Source: Riptortus pedestris (Eukaryota; Arthropoda; Insecta; Hemiptera; Alydidae). From it: 64,000 bases of DNA. Positions 1 to 11,673 of this stretch are shown in pieces. Both the position numbers and the translations under genes were made by a program. The notes beneath the pieces are model-generated. The model did no database searches. It was not told the DNA's origin and saw only the letters and a program-made list of their open reading frames with translations. Position 1 is the stretch's first letter. Every line of letters starts with the position of its first letter. The stretch spans positions 182,125,501 through 182,189,500 of the forward strand of contig CM032228.1 of NCBI GenBank assembly GCA_019009955.1. The letters run 5' to 3'.

Positions 1-1016
1 TGGTTTCAAATTAAGTGGTTCATAATATAACAGCTTCTTGATAATATGACATGAGCAGGAATGGAGATTTACTGAAGACTGGAAACTAAAAAATTCAAAT
101 ATCACCGATAATACTAAAGATTGAGAATAAATGTATATAACAATATATATAGTACATTTTATTTGCATTAAGATTGATTCTATAAAATTTTCGATCTGAC
201 GAATAACAACGGAGATGTTTTGAATTTTCGAAATTCTCCCCCTCCAAATCCCCTCTCCCACTGGTCCGATTTTAACCGTTAATGGACTTGATCTTCATCA
301 TTTAAGTTTAAATATCAAGTGTGGTAACGACCTGACAAAAATTGTGACCACTAGAGTGTTTGCAAACAAATATATATATATCTTTATATATATAATTCTG
401 CTGTACGTGTGTATGTCACTGAACTCATAAAAGCCTGGACCGATTTGAATGAATTCTTTTGTATGCGTTTGGGTGACACCCTGGATGGTTTAGCGTCACA
501 AATCAGCCCGGCAGATGGCCTAAAATTAAATAAAGCAATATTTCGTTTCCTATTGGTTTTTCGGCAAATATGCACAGGATAAAAGTTGTTTATGTTACTA
601 TTTAGAGTAACTTTTGTTATATTCACTTTTGTTGGATAACAAAGTATAACGGAGATATGCAATAAAAAATTAAAGTTGGAGCCAACAATTTTATTGGGCA
701 CGAACGATTGAACCGTCCTTAACAAAACTCGGTATGTGAATTAGCATTTATTCTTCCATGATTATAAGCTATATTAATTTTTTTTTTGTTCAAACGGGAG
801 TGGGGGTTATAAGGGAGGCCTGAATAAAAAATTCCCGATATTTTATTTTCTATTTGTTTTTAGGCAAACGTGCACATAACAAATGTTGTTTTTTGTGTTA
901 TTATAAGTAGCTTTTGTTTCAAACATAATATTAAATTTAATATCCTAATCGCTTGAAATATCATGCAGGACAAAGTCTGACGGGTCCGCTAGTATATATA
1001 CATATACATACATACC

Positions 1017-1077
<61 letters not shown>

Positions 1078-1204
1078 AATTTTGAAAGGACCTCCTTTAT
1101 TCACTATCTCCAGGGCATGATTTATGGACATTTGAAGAAATTTTTCGAAAATCACATCATGAGTTCGACCTCAATAACTAATTTCCCCTAAGTGAAATCT
1201 GCTA
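1..1204 (-). mobile_element. HINE-like element copy 1 (long subfamily), left-truncated by the window and split by a Helitron
   Basis: Minus-strand copy. 1-370 is the 3' body and G-rich block (reads as C-rich here, around 236-265). 1074-1204 is the 5' block ending in the degenerate GAAATCTGCTA terminus. The TA core between them is interrupted by Helitron A at 381-992. The 3' terminal hairpin would lie left of position 1. Confidence 0.8.
381..992 (+). mobile_element. Non-autonomous Helitron, family A, copy 1
   Basis: The element starts with TC (TCTTTATATATATAA), carries the block TGTACGTGTGTATGTCACTG, and ends GGGTCCGCTAG with CTAG at 989-992. The flanks are A (380) and T (993), the canonical Helitron A^T target without duplication. 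A short GGAC/GTCC inverted pair precedes CTAG. The internal segment around 790-830 (GTGGGGGTTATAAGGGAGGC) is shared with family B. There is no coding capacity; the open frame at 384-725 on the other strand is not protein-like. Confidence 0.75.
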
Positions 1205-1421
1205 AAACACTGCGAAACGGTGAATACATGAAGGCCTTGATAGTTGATAATTTTGTTGATTGCTCTAATCGAACAAGATAATTAAACTTTTCATAAACTT
1301 AAGTATTATTCAAATAAAAAGTAATTAAATTAATAGTTAAGGCAAATGGGTGACCGAGTGGCCGACTCGGCTTTGTTATGAATAATTTATTTCAAAGTTT
1401 AAATAATAATAATTTTAAACT

Positions 1422-1423
<2 letters not shown>

Positions 1424-1489
<66 letters not shown>
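1424..1489. repeat. (TA)n microsatellite
   Basis: About 33 TA dinucleotides abutting the 3' end of the second Helitron A copy. It provided the A^T insertion site. Confidence 0.95.
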
Positions 1490-1490
<1 letters not shown>

Positions 1491-2175
1491 TAGCGGACCC
1501 GGCAGAAGTTGTCCTGCATTATATATCAAGCGATTAGGATATTAAATTTAATAATATTGTGTTTAAAAAAAATCTACTCTTAATAACACAAAAAAACAGC
1601 ATTTGTTATATGCACGTTTGCCTAAAAACAAATAGTAAATAAAATATCGCAAAAACTTGGTACGCAAAAAGAAAAGGAAAAATGAGAGAAGGAAAGACGT
1701 TTTAGTTCTGTGATTATCTGGTAGAATGGGCACTACACGTTCTTAAAAACAAACAGTTGTAGACCAATAACTGAAATAAATCAAAACCCTCAACAATAAT
1801 AACGCAAATACATAAATATAAATAAAGAAAAGAAAATAATTGCAACATTCAAATCAAATTAAAATAAATTTGGACAATAAATAACAATGTCTGAAAGTGA
1901 AAACCTCTCGCAGCTGAAAACATCTTTATATAGATGACATACTTAAATTCTAAGGACGTACATTAGATAAACAAATTAACATTTCATTACATTTCCAATA
2001 ACCTCGCCCTTCGCCCTTCGACCGGAGACCTGCTCCATCTGCCTGGCCGATCTGCGGCGCTAAACCATCCGGGGCGTCACCCGAACGCGTATTTAAAAAT
2101 TCAATCAAATCGGTCCATCCGTCTAGGAGGAGTTCAGTGACATACACACGTACGCTAGAATTATATATATAAAGA
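1490..2175 (-). mobile_element. Non-autonomous Helitron, family A, copy 2 (inverted relative to copy 1)
   Basis: On the minus strand it begins TCTTTATATATATAA (2175 leftwards) and ends GGGTCCGCTAG at 1490. The flanks read A and T in element orientation, so the A^T rule holds again. The 5' block and the 3' block around AAGCGATTAGGATATTAAAT match copy 1. The middle has diverged: a GC-richer stretch at 2000-2080 is absent from copy 1. Confidence 0.75.
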
Positions 2176-2202
2176 TATATAAGTTTAAAGACATTTTAAT
2201 TT

Positions 2203-2250
<48 letters not shown>

Positions 2251-2773
2251 AAAAAGATAATTAAAATATTTAGCCAAACAAGGAAGAAAATAGTAATAAT
2301 TATATTCACAAAATAAAGTCACCCATAAGTATTTAAGTTTGTCATTAAAGTTCAGATTTCTTCATCCTATTAATGTATAATATTGTTTCAGAGTTTAAGG
2401 CTTTTTGTTGTTTATCAATAGTCTACTGGTCTATAGTAAATGGTAAAGTCACCAAAACAGTTTGGTTGCTCCATTCGTCAGAGACGGTTAAGTAGTAGTT
2501 TTTTGTGAATTATCCAATTAGTAAAAATCAATTGTTTTGATTTTTAAAAGTTCTCCTTTTGTCGATAATACCATTTTATATGTAGAATGTAAGTATTTAG
2601 CTGCTTTTGGAACTTCCCTATGTTTGGAAAGATATTTATTTGTTTTAGTCACGAACTCGGTTAAATACGTTTTTGAAGATATCTCAAGTGAAGCCATCTA
2701 TACCGTGTGCTTTGAAATATTAGTAATTCAATATTAAGTCGTATTTTGATCGTACGCATGTCAGGTTTAGAGT

Positions 2774-3300
2774 TAAGGATGGCCCTTAAGGGAAATCATC
2801 TATTGAGGTTGTACTAACGGCGGAATTTCTTCACATGTCCATCGATCCTACCCAAGAGAAGGCGAAAATGAGGTCCGTTCAATATTATATATATAGGTAT
2901 ATATATATATATATATATACGCAATTTTTGTTTGATCGTTACCAAACTCGATATGTTTTCGTTTTATGTAAAAATAAAGATCAAGTTCGTTAATGGCTGA
3001 ACGGCTGAAATCGGACTAAAGGGAGGGGGAGGAGGTTAAGAGGGGAGGAATTTTTCAAATTCGAAATATCTCCGTTATTATACGTCGGACTTAAAAATGG
3101 TATTGAACCAATCTTATTAAAAATTGAATTGTCTATAAATGTTTTTAAATGCGTATTTTCTCTTACATGAATATTAATCCAGATATTTGGATTATTTAAT
3201 TTTCAGCCTTCTGTAAGCCCCCACTCTTACTCATGTCATATCATGAACCAGTTTATTCTAAGCTTAAATACGAATTCGTTGAGATGGGGACGTTATCAAT
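2774..3300 (+). mobile_element. HINE-like element, 3'-truncated
   Basis: The 5' palindrome is degenerate (CCCTTAAGGGAAATCATCT), followed by the conserved 5' block, a TA core (2886-2919) and the G-rich block near 3017-3046. It continues through the long-subfamily middle to about 3300, where similarity stops. No 3' hairpin is present. Confidence 0.75.
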
Positions 3301-3383
3301 TATAATTTTACGTTTTAACACGACAATGTTTACTTGAACTATATCATGCTCGATATTTAACCTTTTCCGTCAGTACTGTCATA

Positions 3384-3640
3384 TTGGCTGAAATCAAACA
3401 TAAAATTAGGGGGTTTAAAGGGTGGGGGAAGAATTCGAAAATTCAAAATATATCTGTTATTATGAGTCAGATCCTAAAATGTTATAGAACTAATATTCTT
3501 TTCAAACTATTGATGCTACAATTGTTGTTTTATGTATTTTTTTCGTAACTTACATTCTAATGAAGTTATTCGTACTTCTTTATTTTCAGCCCTCAGGTGC
3601 CCCCCCACCCCCCACCGGCACTTCCACTCCTTAAATTATA
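3384..3640 (+). mobile_element. HINE-like internal fragment (degenerate)
   Basis: It carries the GGCTGAAATC, AGGGGGTTTAAAGG, ATTATGAGTCAGATC and TTTTCAGCC segments in the family's order, but with many substitutions. Both ends are missing. Confidence 0.6.
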
Positions 3641-4227
3641 CATAGAAAAAAAATAGTTTGTGAGAAGGCGTGTGTTACTCCAACACGTGGGGAATCTTAT
3701 TAATTATTGTTAATAGTGTTTTCTTCAGTTTCCTCTCCCTCTAAATGATTTTCAAACATTTAAGATGAACATGACGCCCAATGGTTGTATTTATTAACGA
3801 AGGAAACTCAAGCGGGGTGAAGCTATAACAAAATACAGAGCGGATTGGCTCATAACTTTATACATAAAAAGAAATATGAGGAATTTTTTTTCGTTTTTCC
3901 ACTTTCCTTCTTTAATAATGGGTAAATTTACTTTCATTCTTCTTTGTAAAACTCCAATGAGTTTTTTTATTGATTAACTTGGAATATAGTGGTATATCAA
4001 TATTTAGTGGCAACATAATCAATTTAATAAAAACATGTGATAAATTGGCTATGTTTTGTCTCTCTCTGCCTCTTAAAAAGCTGAGTTCTAGTAGAATTGC
4101 TTTACGAGCTTGATATATAATCAATATATTCTTCGTTAAGCAATGAAAAGAACGTTTAAACAAGCATTTTATTTATCATACTTTTTATAAAATCTTACTA
4201 GAACTGAGCTTTACTACTAATACACAC

Positions 4228-4390
4228 ACAAACAGTTCATTAATGGCTGAAATCGGACCGAAGAGAGTTGGGTTTAGAAGGGGAATTTTGAAAATTCAAC
4301 ATATTATACGTCGGATCGAAAAAGTGCATAAAACCAACCTATGTTATTGCAAATTAAATGTTCTATAAATGTTATTATATTTGGTAAAAA
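4228..4390 (+). mobile_element. HINE-like internal fragment
   Basis: Contains TTCATTAATGGCTGAAATCG through TTATACGTCGGATCGAAAAA and the following AAATTAAATGTTCTATAAAT. Only the block right of the TA core survives. Confidence 0.65.
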
Positions 4391-5488
4391 GGAGGTTTGA
4401 AAAAAATAACCAATTTGTTTTTAATCCCTCTTAAAAGTCTTTGACAATCTCTCTTCCCAATCTGTTGTGAGAATTCGGTCAGTTATCTTTCAGATTTTCA
4501 GAGTAGGGTTGAATGAAATAACCTTAAACAATATTACGTGCAAAGTGAGCTTGATGCTGAAAATGATGTTCGTGTTTTTAACGAAAGGGTCATGAGTAGC
4601 TTAGTTGTCCTTTGAAAGTTTAAGATTTTGATAACTCATTGCACAATATTCTCCTGGATGTATCACCAGCAAAAACTAATGTAGGTAGAAATATGTCGTA
4701 AATTTAAGAATGATTGGCTCTTTACAATGTCTAGGTCTGCTAAATAATTTAAAGTAGAGGAAGATATTCATTCGCTCCTCTATTCATCGGATTCCTACGC
4801 CCACAATGCAAACATTAACTTCTTCATCTAGTCATTGAAAAAGGATGTTGGAAAAAGGTTTGCTGAAAGTTTAGTTGGTGATAAAATATCCAAAATGATA
4901 ATATTAATGCTCATTAGAGTGGAAAAGTCTGTTACAAATAATTAACACTATAGAGATTTAGTTTCCAGGACATATTTATTATTTTTTTATTATTTATTAT
5001 CGTCCACATTTTGCAGCTAAGGCTAATTGGGATTCCAGGACTAGAAAATGTCGGAAGCTGCTTGTATTTATTGATATGAAATGTGGATTATTTAGAGATG
5101 TCCTGTCCTATAGAGCAGGGAATAGGTGAATGTTGGCTTACATTATCCAGTTATGCATGGTCCAGTAATGGTGGCATTAAAGGAACAATGAATGGACGCT
5201 GCCTTCCTCCTGGTAGTTTACCCATGACCGCTACGGTAATAGTCACAAATTAAGCATGCTTTTTGTTTTTAAGTGGCCACATTCCAAGTCCGTAAATAAT
5301 ACGCTCCTTTTTATTACGAACCAAGGCTTCGGTCATTTTCAATAAACGACATAATGCAAGTTGCATGTGTATAGACATCTTTAATCTTTGTTTAAATAGT
5401 ACTGAGTATTGGTTAGGGATACTTGTTAGAATCATTATAATATTTTTTTAGTATAATTACTTTTGATAATTTGTTTCTTTTAGTGTTT
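4391..5488. other. Unremarkable intronic sequence with one SINE scrap
   Basis: No coding or structured element was recognised apart from a minus-strand SINE 3' tail at 4989-5033 (CGTCCACATTTTGCAGCTAA then GGCTAATTGGG). Confidence 0.5.
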
Positions 5489-5604
5489 TAGCAGATTTTC
5501 CTTAAAGGAAATCAGCTATTGAAGTTGTACTCATTACGGGATTTCCGAAAAATTTCTTCAAATGTCTATCGGTCCTACCGAGATGATGAAAAAGAGGTCT
5601 GTTC

Positions 5605-5693
<89 letters not shown>

Positions 5694-6393
5694 TGTTAAC
5701 GCTCTAGCGGCCTCAGTTGGATACGTTGGATCGAAAAAGTATATAGAACTAATTTTATTGCACATTAAAGGTTCTATAAATGTTGTTCTATACGTATTTT
5801 CTGCATCATGAATATTAACCGAGATATTTGGATTTTATAATTTTTCGCTCTCAGTATACCCTCACTCCTACTCAAATAATATTAATAATAAGCTGTTATA
5901 TCATGAGCCACGTAATTACAAGGTTAAATATCAAATATTGTTTTCATTAAACTTTTACTTTGTGAGATATATTGCAATACGTTCTGTTGATCCACCCCTT
6001 CTTTTGTTCTTGGATTACTAAAATTTGAGTGATTGAGATAAGAATTATTCTGATTCATTATAAATTACTGCAATAGCTATAGTAAATAGTTTTCAATATA
6101 ATTAATATGTTATATTCAGACATATTTCATTAATTGTTTTTCTTTCCAGTCTAGAATATTTCTATATATCTATTCAGCTCTTCGAGGTTGGCTGACTAGT
6201 TTCTTTAAAATTCAAACGCTTTCCGTTGGACAGATTATTAACTTGTAAACTGACTGAAAGATTTCTCTTTACCGTTTGTATTTATTCACTTAATATTGAC
6301 GATGGTGTTAAGTGTTACCCGTATGTAAATTTATCTAATGTAAACCTTCGCTTGGGAAATCTGCTTAGTTTACGCAGTTCCTGCGTGACGGAC
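5489..6393 (+). mobile_element. HINE-like element, full length, long subfamily
   Basis: Complete copy. 5' palindrome at 5490-5516, conserved block, mixed TA/GT core 5611-5692, then CGCTCTAGCGG, the TTAACCGAGATATTTGGATT segment and the long 3' segment with CTGATTCATTATAAATTACTG. It ends with GGGAAATCTGCTTAG and the hairpin ACGCAG-TTC-CTGCGT, then GACGGAC. The G-rich block is deleted. Confidence 0.85.
5611..5692. repeat. Compound (TA)n(GT)n microsatellite
   Basis: A TA run switches to an uninterrupted GT run at about 5650. It lies inside the HINE-like copy where the family always carries its microsatellite. Two open frames across it are low-complexity translations. Confidence 0.95.
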
Positions 6394-7154
6394 ATTTTTA
6401 TAATCCATATATATCTTGACATTGACAGTTCATGCAAATATTCTGTTGGATAGGCGTTATGTAACTTCGTTTTCTATTCATTATGATCTCACGCCTTCAG
6501 GATACTATTGTGTGTGAAGTTAAAATATTTTTTCTAAACATTTAAAAGATGATGCGTTAACAAAAATATATACAAAAATAAGATTTATTATCATGCCACA
6601 TTAGACATTAATTTCTTCGTCATGAATTAACTAGAATACATAATTTAAATAGTAAATGAGTCAATTAAAAGCTATCTATCTTTTTGAGCTGGAAATAGTG
6701 GATGGCTTTAATTTTGTTATGACTTTAGTTATTTTAGGTTCAACTCGGATCAACTTCACGGTACTTGATCAGCTTTTGGTTTTTAAGAGGTGTACATTAC
6801 TTTCGGAAATTGAAGAGTGGATTGGATAAAGGATGTTCAAGTTTTTATTTTGACCAATCCCTAGCAAAGCTGAACAAGAGATACCAATGAATATTTTAAA
6901 TCTCCAACAATATTTTAATTCTTTTTAAAATTGTATTCTATAATATATTTTTGATTCACTTCGGTATTAATTACTTGATTGAATTTTATGCATAGGAAGA
7001 ACAAATCGACACAATGTCACAAGTAGATAACTACCTTGAAATTGGGCTATTTTCACAAAAGTTTTTTGAATCTTATTACTTCCAAATGATCCAGGAGCTT
7101 AGGTTTTCCATGCGAGTTGAGTTGTCTTTAATACACTTGGTGCATGAAGAGAGG
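6394..7154. other. No recognisable feature
   Basis: AT-rich single-copy-looking sequence without repeats or credible exons by eye. Confidence 0.4.
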
Positions 7155-7290
7155 TTCATTCCCGGGCAAAAAGAATTGATTTAGTGATGAACGTATTTAA
7201 AGAAAAATGCATAGATCCATACTGCTGGAAAGAGCGGTATCATCCTGTAGATAACACGTCCCAGTCTCGTCAAGTTTACGTCGATCAATA
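7155..7290 (+). repeat. Degenerate SINE fragment
   Basis: It follows the SINE consensus from the B-box side (CCCGGGCAAAAAGAATTGAT, TTAGTGATGAACG) to CCTGTAGATAACACGTCCCAG, with many substitutions and no A-box half. Confidence 0.6.
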
Positions 7291-7435
7291 ACACAATTGA
7301 ACCTATTTTGATTTCAATTTGTTTTGAATGTTTCTCGTCATGCAGGACAGGGCGACTTCAAAACTCACCTTCTTAATACTATAATTATAAGTTATAATTC
7401 CGCCTAATTATTTAGGCGTTAGACTAGGTATAAGG

Positions 7436-8237
7436 GGGTCTTTTTTACTTTAGCTACACCAATTACTTTTTGATATTATTAGTGATTTATCATACCGTTA
7501 TTTAATAACATAGGTTATTTAAAACAAATTATACATGAAGGCGGTTACCTTCCTATTACCTCCTAGATTTTACAAAACGTTGAAGTTATTTCAGTTAATA
7601 ATGAATCTGATACAACTGAGTCGTGTTCTTAAATCAGAAGAAGTGCCATTTAAGACATTTCAATGGTTCGGAATATTGCTTGAAACACGGAATTGTACAA
7701 GAGGGCACTTTATAAAGCTTGTTTTTCAACATTTTGAAGAATGTACCAAAATCAATAGGTATTTGGAGGCGAGTGTATGGAAACCAAGGAGGTTTTTATG
7801 TATGTCGTGCCAGACAGAACAGCAACAACGATATTTTCTGGTTTATGGTAATCATACCAAGGTCTCAGAAAAAATCCAGGAATGTGTTTCAGGTATTACA
7901 CAGTCAACCATTCACAAAATTTTGTTGATCATAATACAGAAGCTCATACCCAAAGGACCAGAAGATCCCTTTTAGACTCATACGTATGTGAGTTTGTTTA
8001 CAGAAGAAGATCCAAGAACGAGGATATATTTGATTGTATTTTAAAATTATTAAAAACATATTGGCCCCCTAAATGAATAATTCAACGAACTGTTTATGGA
8101 ACTATCATTTTTGTTTACATTTTAAGCATGTTAAACATTATTTTAATCATCTGTTCTTAACTAGTATTAATTTAATAATAAGATAAATCACTATTTTAGA
8201 AAAAACGTAACTGATGTGGGTGAAGTAAAAAAGAGCC
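7436..8237 (+). mobile_element. Merlin-like DNA transposon, decayed, with terminal inverted repeats
   Basis: The left end GGGTCTTTTTTACTTTAGC (7436 on) and the inverted right end (GGCTCTTTTTTACTTCACCC read from 8237) pair over about 30 nt, continuing through CTACACCAATTAC / CCACATCAGTTAC. Flanks GGTATAAGG and GGTACAAAT agree at 6 of 9 positions, as expected for an old 8-9-bp Merlin duplication. The interior encodes a broken IS1595/Merlin-type transposase. The element is about 800 bp and was probably larger when active. Confidence 0.75.
7600..8076 (+). pseudogene. Merlin / IS1595-like (ISXO2-type DDE) transposase pseudogene
   Basis: Three overlapping frames each carry a family segment in order. 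Frame 1 (about 7655-7725) has FQWFGILLETRNCTRGHFIKL, matching the N-terminal zinc-binding region (GLL--R-C--GH-MKL). Frame 2 (from about 7758) has GIWRRVYGNQGGFYVCRA, matching the WVFGG--RET-E-F--VVPDRS region. Frame 3 (7882-8076) has YTVNHSQNFVDHNTEAHTQ and then CEFVYRRR followed by DIFDCIL, matching the highly diagnostic VNHS-NFVDP-TGAHTQ and EFMWRRR-----F tail. The segments carrying the first two catalytic acids are deleted, and the IE--W motif after HTQ is replaced by RTRRSL. The protein cannot be active: at least two frameshifts plus deletions, about 160-180 residues left of roughly 300. Family is assigned by motif recognition, not by search. Confidence 0.8.
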
Positions 8238-8725
8238 GGTACAAATGTTCCTCTAGTCGTACTAGGTAACTACAAGCAGTTGTGAGATATTATTGTTGCG
8301 ATAATGGGGCCTGGCTGCTAGTCTAGAAGTTTTTATGGGCACATGTCACTCTTATGTTATGCTGGAGGAGTTGAGAGAGACAAACCTATTTATAACCTGC
8401 GTTATTTCTGCCCATCGACACATTCGACAGGTAGGCTAAGAGTGAATTCGACACCAACTGCTTTTTCCCAGCTGCTTACTGTTGCGTCTGACAAACCCAC
8501 ACATCAGCGGTTCTCTCGATTACGATGCCTGCTATTTTCATCTACATCTTCAAAGAGCATTATTTTTGATTAATTATGTTACGTACTTTATGGGTCGTTT
8601 CTCTTTTCGTTAAAAGAGGGAGTAATTTCATAATCCTTAATCTTAATCTGTTAGCAGTTTCTATCTTTATACCCATCTATCTAACTATGTATCAATCTAT
8701 TTATCTATCTACCCATATATTTTTG

Positions 8726-8727
<2 letters not shown>
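8238..8727. other. No recognisable gene; short open frame 8343-8573
   Basis: A 76-codon open frame has no family motif, no good initiation context and no homologous neighbour. It is treated as chance. Confidence 0.35.

Positions 8728-8776
<49 letters not shown>
8728..8776. repeat. (CT)n microsatellite
   Basis: About 24 uninterrupted CT units. The 76-codon open frame through it is a low-complexity artefact. Confidence 0.95.
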
Positions 8777-8780
<4 letters not shown>

Positions 8781-8986
8781 TTGCACGCGCATGTGCGTGG
8801 GTATAAATTCATTAAATAAATTCTTCCATGGTATCTATAATTTTAAACAAGTCTAGAATGTTAAATACGTCATTTATATTTTCTTAATCTTTTTTTTTGG
8901 TTCTATAGCGTTGACTAATTACAATCTTTCTATTGTACGTCATAAAACTGTTCACTTAGCATTTGGGTATTGAGGTGTTATTTTTT

Positions 8987-9013
8987 GCAGATTTCCCTTA
9001 AGGGATATATATG

Positions 9014-9048
<35 letters not shown>

Positions 9049-9063
9049 GTATATATATATATG

Positions 9064-9110
<47 letters not shown>

Positions 9111-9111
9111 G

Positions 9112-9168
<57 letters not shown>

Positions 9169-9465
9169 GTTACCGCTCTAGCGGTTTCAATTATTATTTA
9201 ATCGTTACCAAACTCGATATTTAAACGTTTTATGTGAAAAGACATATCAAGTTCGTTAATGGTTGAAGTCGGACCATTGGATGGGGGGTTTAGAAGGAAG
9301 ATTTTCGAAAATTCAAAAAATCTCCGTTCCATACGTCGGATCAAAAAATTGTATAGAACCAATCTTATTGCATACCAAGTTTCATAAAATTTGGTTCAGC
9401 CGTTTACGATTCTATAAAGGATATACAAACAAACATTCATTTTTATATATATGTATGAGGTAGGT
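8987..9465 (+). mobile_element. Chimeric HINE-like copy fused to Helitron-type sequence
   Basis: The 5' tip GCAGATTTCCCTTAAGGGA runs directly into a long interrupted TA/GTATATA array (9003-9168), so the usual 5' block is missing. The body is normal from TGTTACCGCTCTAGCGG to CCAATCTTATTGCA. From about 9378 it switches to ACCAAGTTTCATAAAATTTG and TTCAGCCGTTTACG then CAAACAAACATTC, a segment otherwise found near the 5' end of Helitron B (42070-42140). Confidence 0.7.
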
Positions 9466-9794
9466 ATATTGAGGAATTTGAGCATTTTGTAGGGCTTGTA
9501 TTTGTTATGTGTTTTTGTCTCTCCTTCTCTCCATAAGAGATGTATAATTAACTTGTCTCTCTAATTTAATGTCTTTTCGTCAGAATTGTTACGTACGGTT
9601 CTTCAATTACGACTTGATCAATTAGGAATCTTTCAAATGTATTTTATTTATGCCCATGGGGTTATTGCAGGATTGTTTATAACCGTTGAAATATTATTAA
9701 TTTCAAGTCATCATGTCGTTTACCCTCTCATAATATACTTGCATTTCCCATAGAGTTTTTGTATTTTTATGGTGAATGCTAATACTCACATAAG
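9466..9794. other. No recognisable feature
   Basis: AT-rich sequence, no repeat family or exon seen. Confidence 0.4.
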
Positions 9795-10011
9795 GAGCTC
9801 AGGTTGGCTATATGAGGTAAGGAGTTAGTCTTAAAAAAACTTGGTAAACTTAAGAATCATAGGTGCTTTGTGGGCAATAGGATTTTATTTTGTGATAATG
9901 TGGCTAAGTAATCCTTGGTCCCATCCTGGTTAGAAAAGGGTAATTACCTGTTCCCGATTAGCTTAGTCGAGTAGCACAAAGTGGACGATAATAAATGAAA
10001 AAAAAAAAAAA
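9795..10011 (+). repeat. tRNA-derived SINE, diverged, poly-A ended
   Basis: Starts GAGCTCAGGTTGGC, follows the family through TCCCATCCTGGTTAGAAAAGG and CCCGATTAGCTTAG, and ends AAAGTGGACGATAATAAATG plus about 14 A. The A-box half is recognisable; the B box is eroded. Confidence 0.75.
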
Positions 10012-10664
10012 TCAGCCATTTGGCCAAAATTTGGTCGCAATGATCGTTACTTGTTATTGTTATTATGTCTTAACGCTAATTTTATTTAATTGTATAGCAG
10101 AAATTCTCTTGGTGGAAAATCAAGGAGCAAACGGGACAATAAATGAGATTGGTAAAGAAGTTATATTAGTTTGGTTGCCAGGCCTTAAAAACATAGTACT
10201 CAACGAAGAAACTAACGTTTGTACCAAACTCACTACTTTTAAAAACTATTGATTTTAAAGGAATACTATACAACGACCTTTCATGACAACATGAACGGAT
10301 TAATGTAACACATTTTAAATTTAGAATTAGCAAACCTACTACCCGATATTGACCTTTAAGCAATAGAAATTCAAGGCGTTATGAAATAGGTTTAGTAAGA
10401 CTACGAATAGGACACACAAGAGTAACTCTCATGGACACCTAACTGAGCTGTAGTGCATCAACAAAGAGCTATCCACTTTTGTAGTGGCGGGAGTGAAGGA
10501 CGTCGTATTTGTCAGGCTAAATAAACATCAGTCTTTGTGAAGGAGACTGACATTTATATAACATAACAAAAAAAGGGCTTTCCATTACACATTTTCCTGC
10601 CCAGCAGGAAACCTCACTATTTACATGAGTTACTATAAGGCGAGGCCTTTATATCCCAAAAGAA
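10012..10664. other. No recognisable feature
   Basis: Contains opposing short open frames (9995-10252 and 10166-10363) without motifs. Nothing else is seen. Confidence 0.35.
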
Positions 10665-11524
10665 GTCCGTCACTTAGGGGCTGCGTAAACTAAGCAGATT
10701 TCCCTCGTGAAGATTAATAATAGATAAATCTACATACTGCTAATACAACACCACCGTGAATATTAAGTGAATTAATACAAATGGTAAAAAGCAATCTTTC
10801 CGCTGCCGGCGGGAGGCATCTCAAATGCAAAGAAACAGGTCTGCCAACGGCTCAACGGAAAGAAAACCAATAACTGAAACATATCAGAATATAAGATATT
10901 CATTATATTGAAAACTATGTACTATACCTAGTACTGTAATATATAATGAATCAGAATAATTCTTATCTCAATCAATAAAATTTAAGTAGTCCAAGAATTT
11001 AAGACGGGGGGGGGGGGCAACATATTTGCACCTATCTCGTATAATAAAGGTTTCTGGAAAACAATGTTTGGTATTTAAGCTTCGAATAATGTGGTTTATT
11101 ATATGAAAGAGTATTGTTTATGTAACACGAGTAGAAGTGGGGGTTTACTGAAGGCTGAAAACTATAAACTCCAAATATTTCGGTTAATATTCATGATACA
11201 GAAAATATGTATAGAAGAATATTTATATATCATTCAATTTGCAATAAGATTGGTTCTATACACGTATTCAATCAGACTTATAGTAACGGAGTTATTTCGA
11301 ATTTTCGACGAACTTGATCTTTATTTTTACAAACACCACTTTATTTCAATCAAGCAAAAATTGGGACCACTAGAGCGTTAACAGAGAAATATGTATATAA
11401 TTTTGAACGGAGATCATTTTCGTCATCTCCTGGGTAGGACCGATAGGACATTTGAAAAAAAAATTTGAAAATCGCGTCATGAGTACGACCTCAATAGCTG
11501 ATTTCCCTTAAGGGTAATCTGCTA
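10665..11524 (-). mobile_element. HINE-like element, full length, long subfamily
   Basis: Minus-strand copy: GTCCGTCACTTAGGGGCTGC (3' end) at the left, 3' subterminal repeat AAGCAGATTTCCC, the long 3' segment, and a G11 run at 11007-11017 (C-run of the family). The 5' block and AAGGGTAATCTGCTAA are at the right end. The G-rich block next to the core is reduced, and the TA core has shrunk to ATATGTATATAA. Confidence 0.85.
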
Positions 11525-11605
11525 ATAATGGAATACGTCAAAGAAATATGCGTATATGGAAAGCTTAGATGAAATAAAGATTTCAGGTTTACTTTTACTG
11601 ACTTA

Positions 11606-11617
11606 GGAAAGTATTAC

Positions 11618-11673
<56 letters not shown>

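Noticed and set aside
7535..7975. 146-codon open frame as an intact gene
   Set aside because: Only part of it matches a transposase; the conserved motifs continue in two other frames, so it is one piece of a frameshifted Merlin-like pseudogene.
8970..9224. Tyr/Ile-repeat open frames across TA arrays (also near 961, 5502, 16641, 19546, 33891, 42107, 58342)
   Set aside because: They translate dinucleotide microsatellites inside transposon copies; no initiation context or non-repeat coding sequence supports them.
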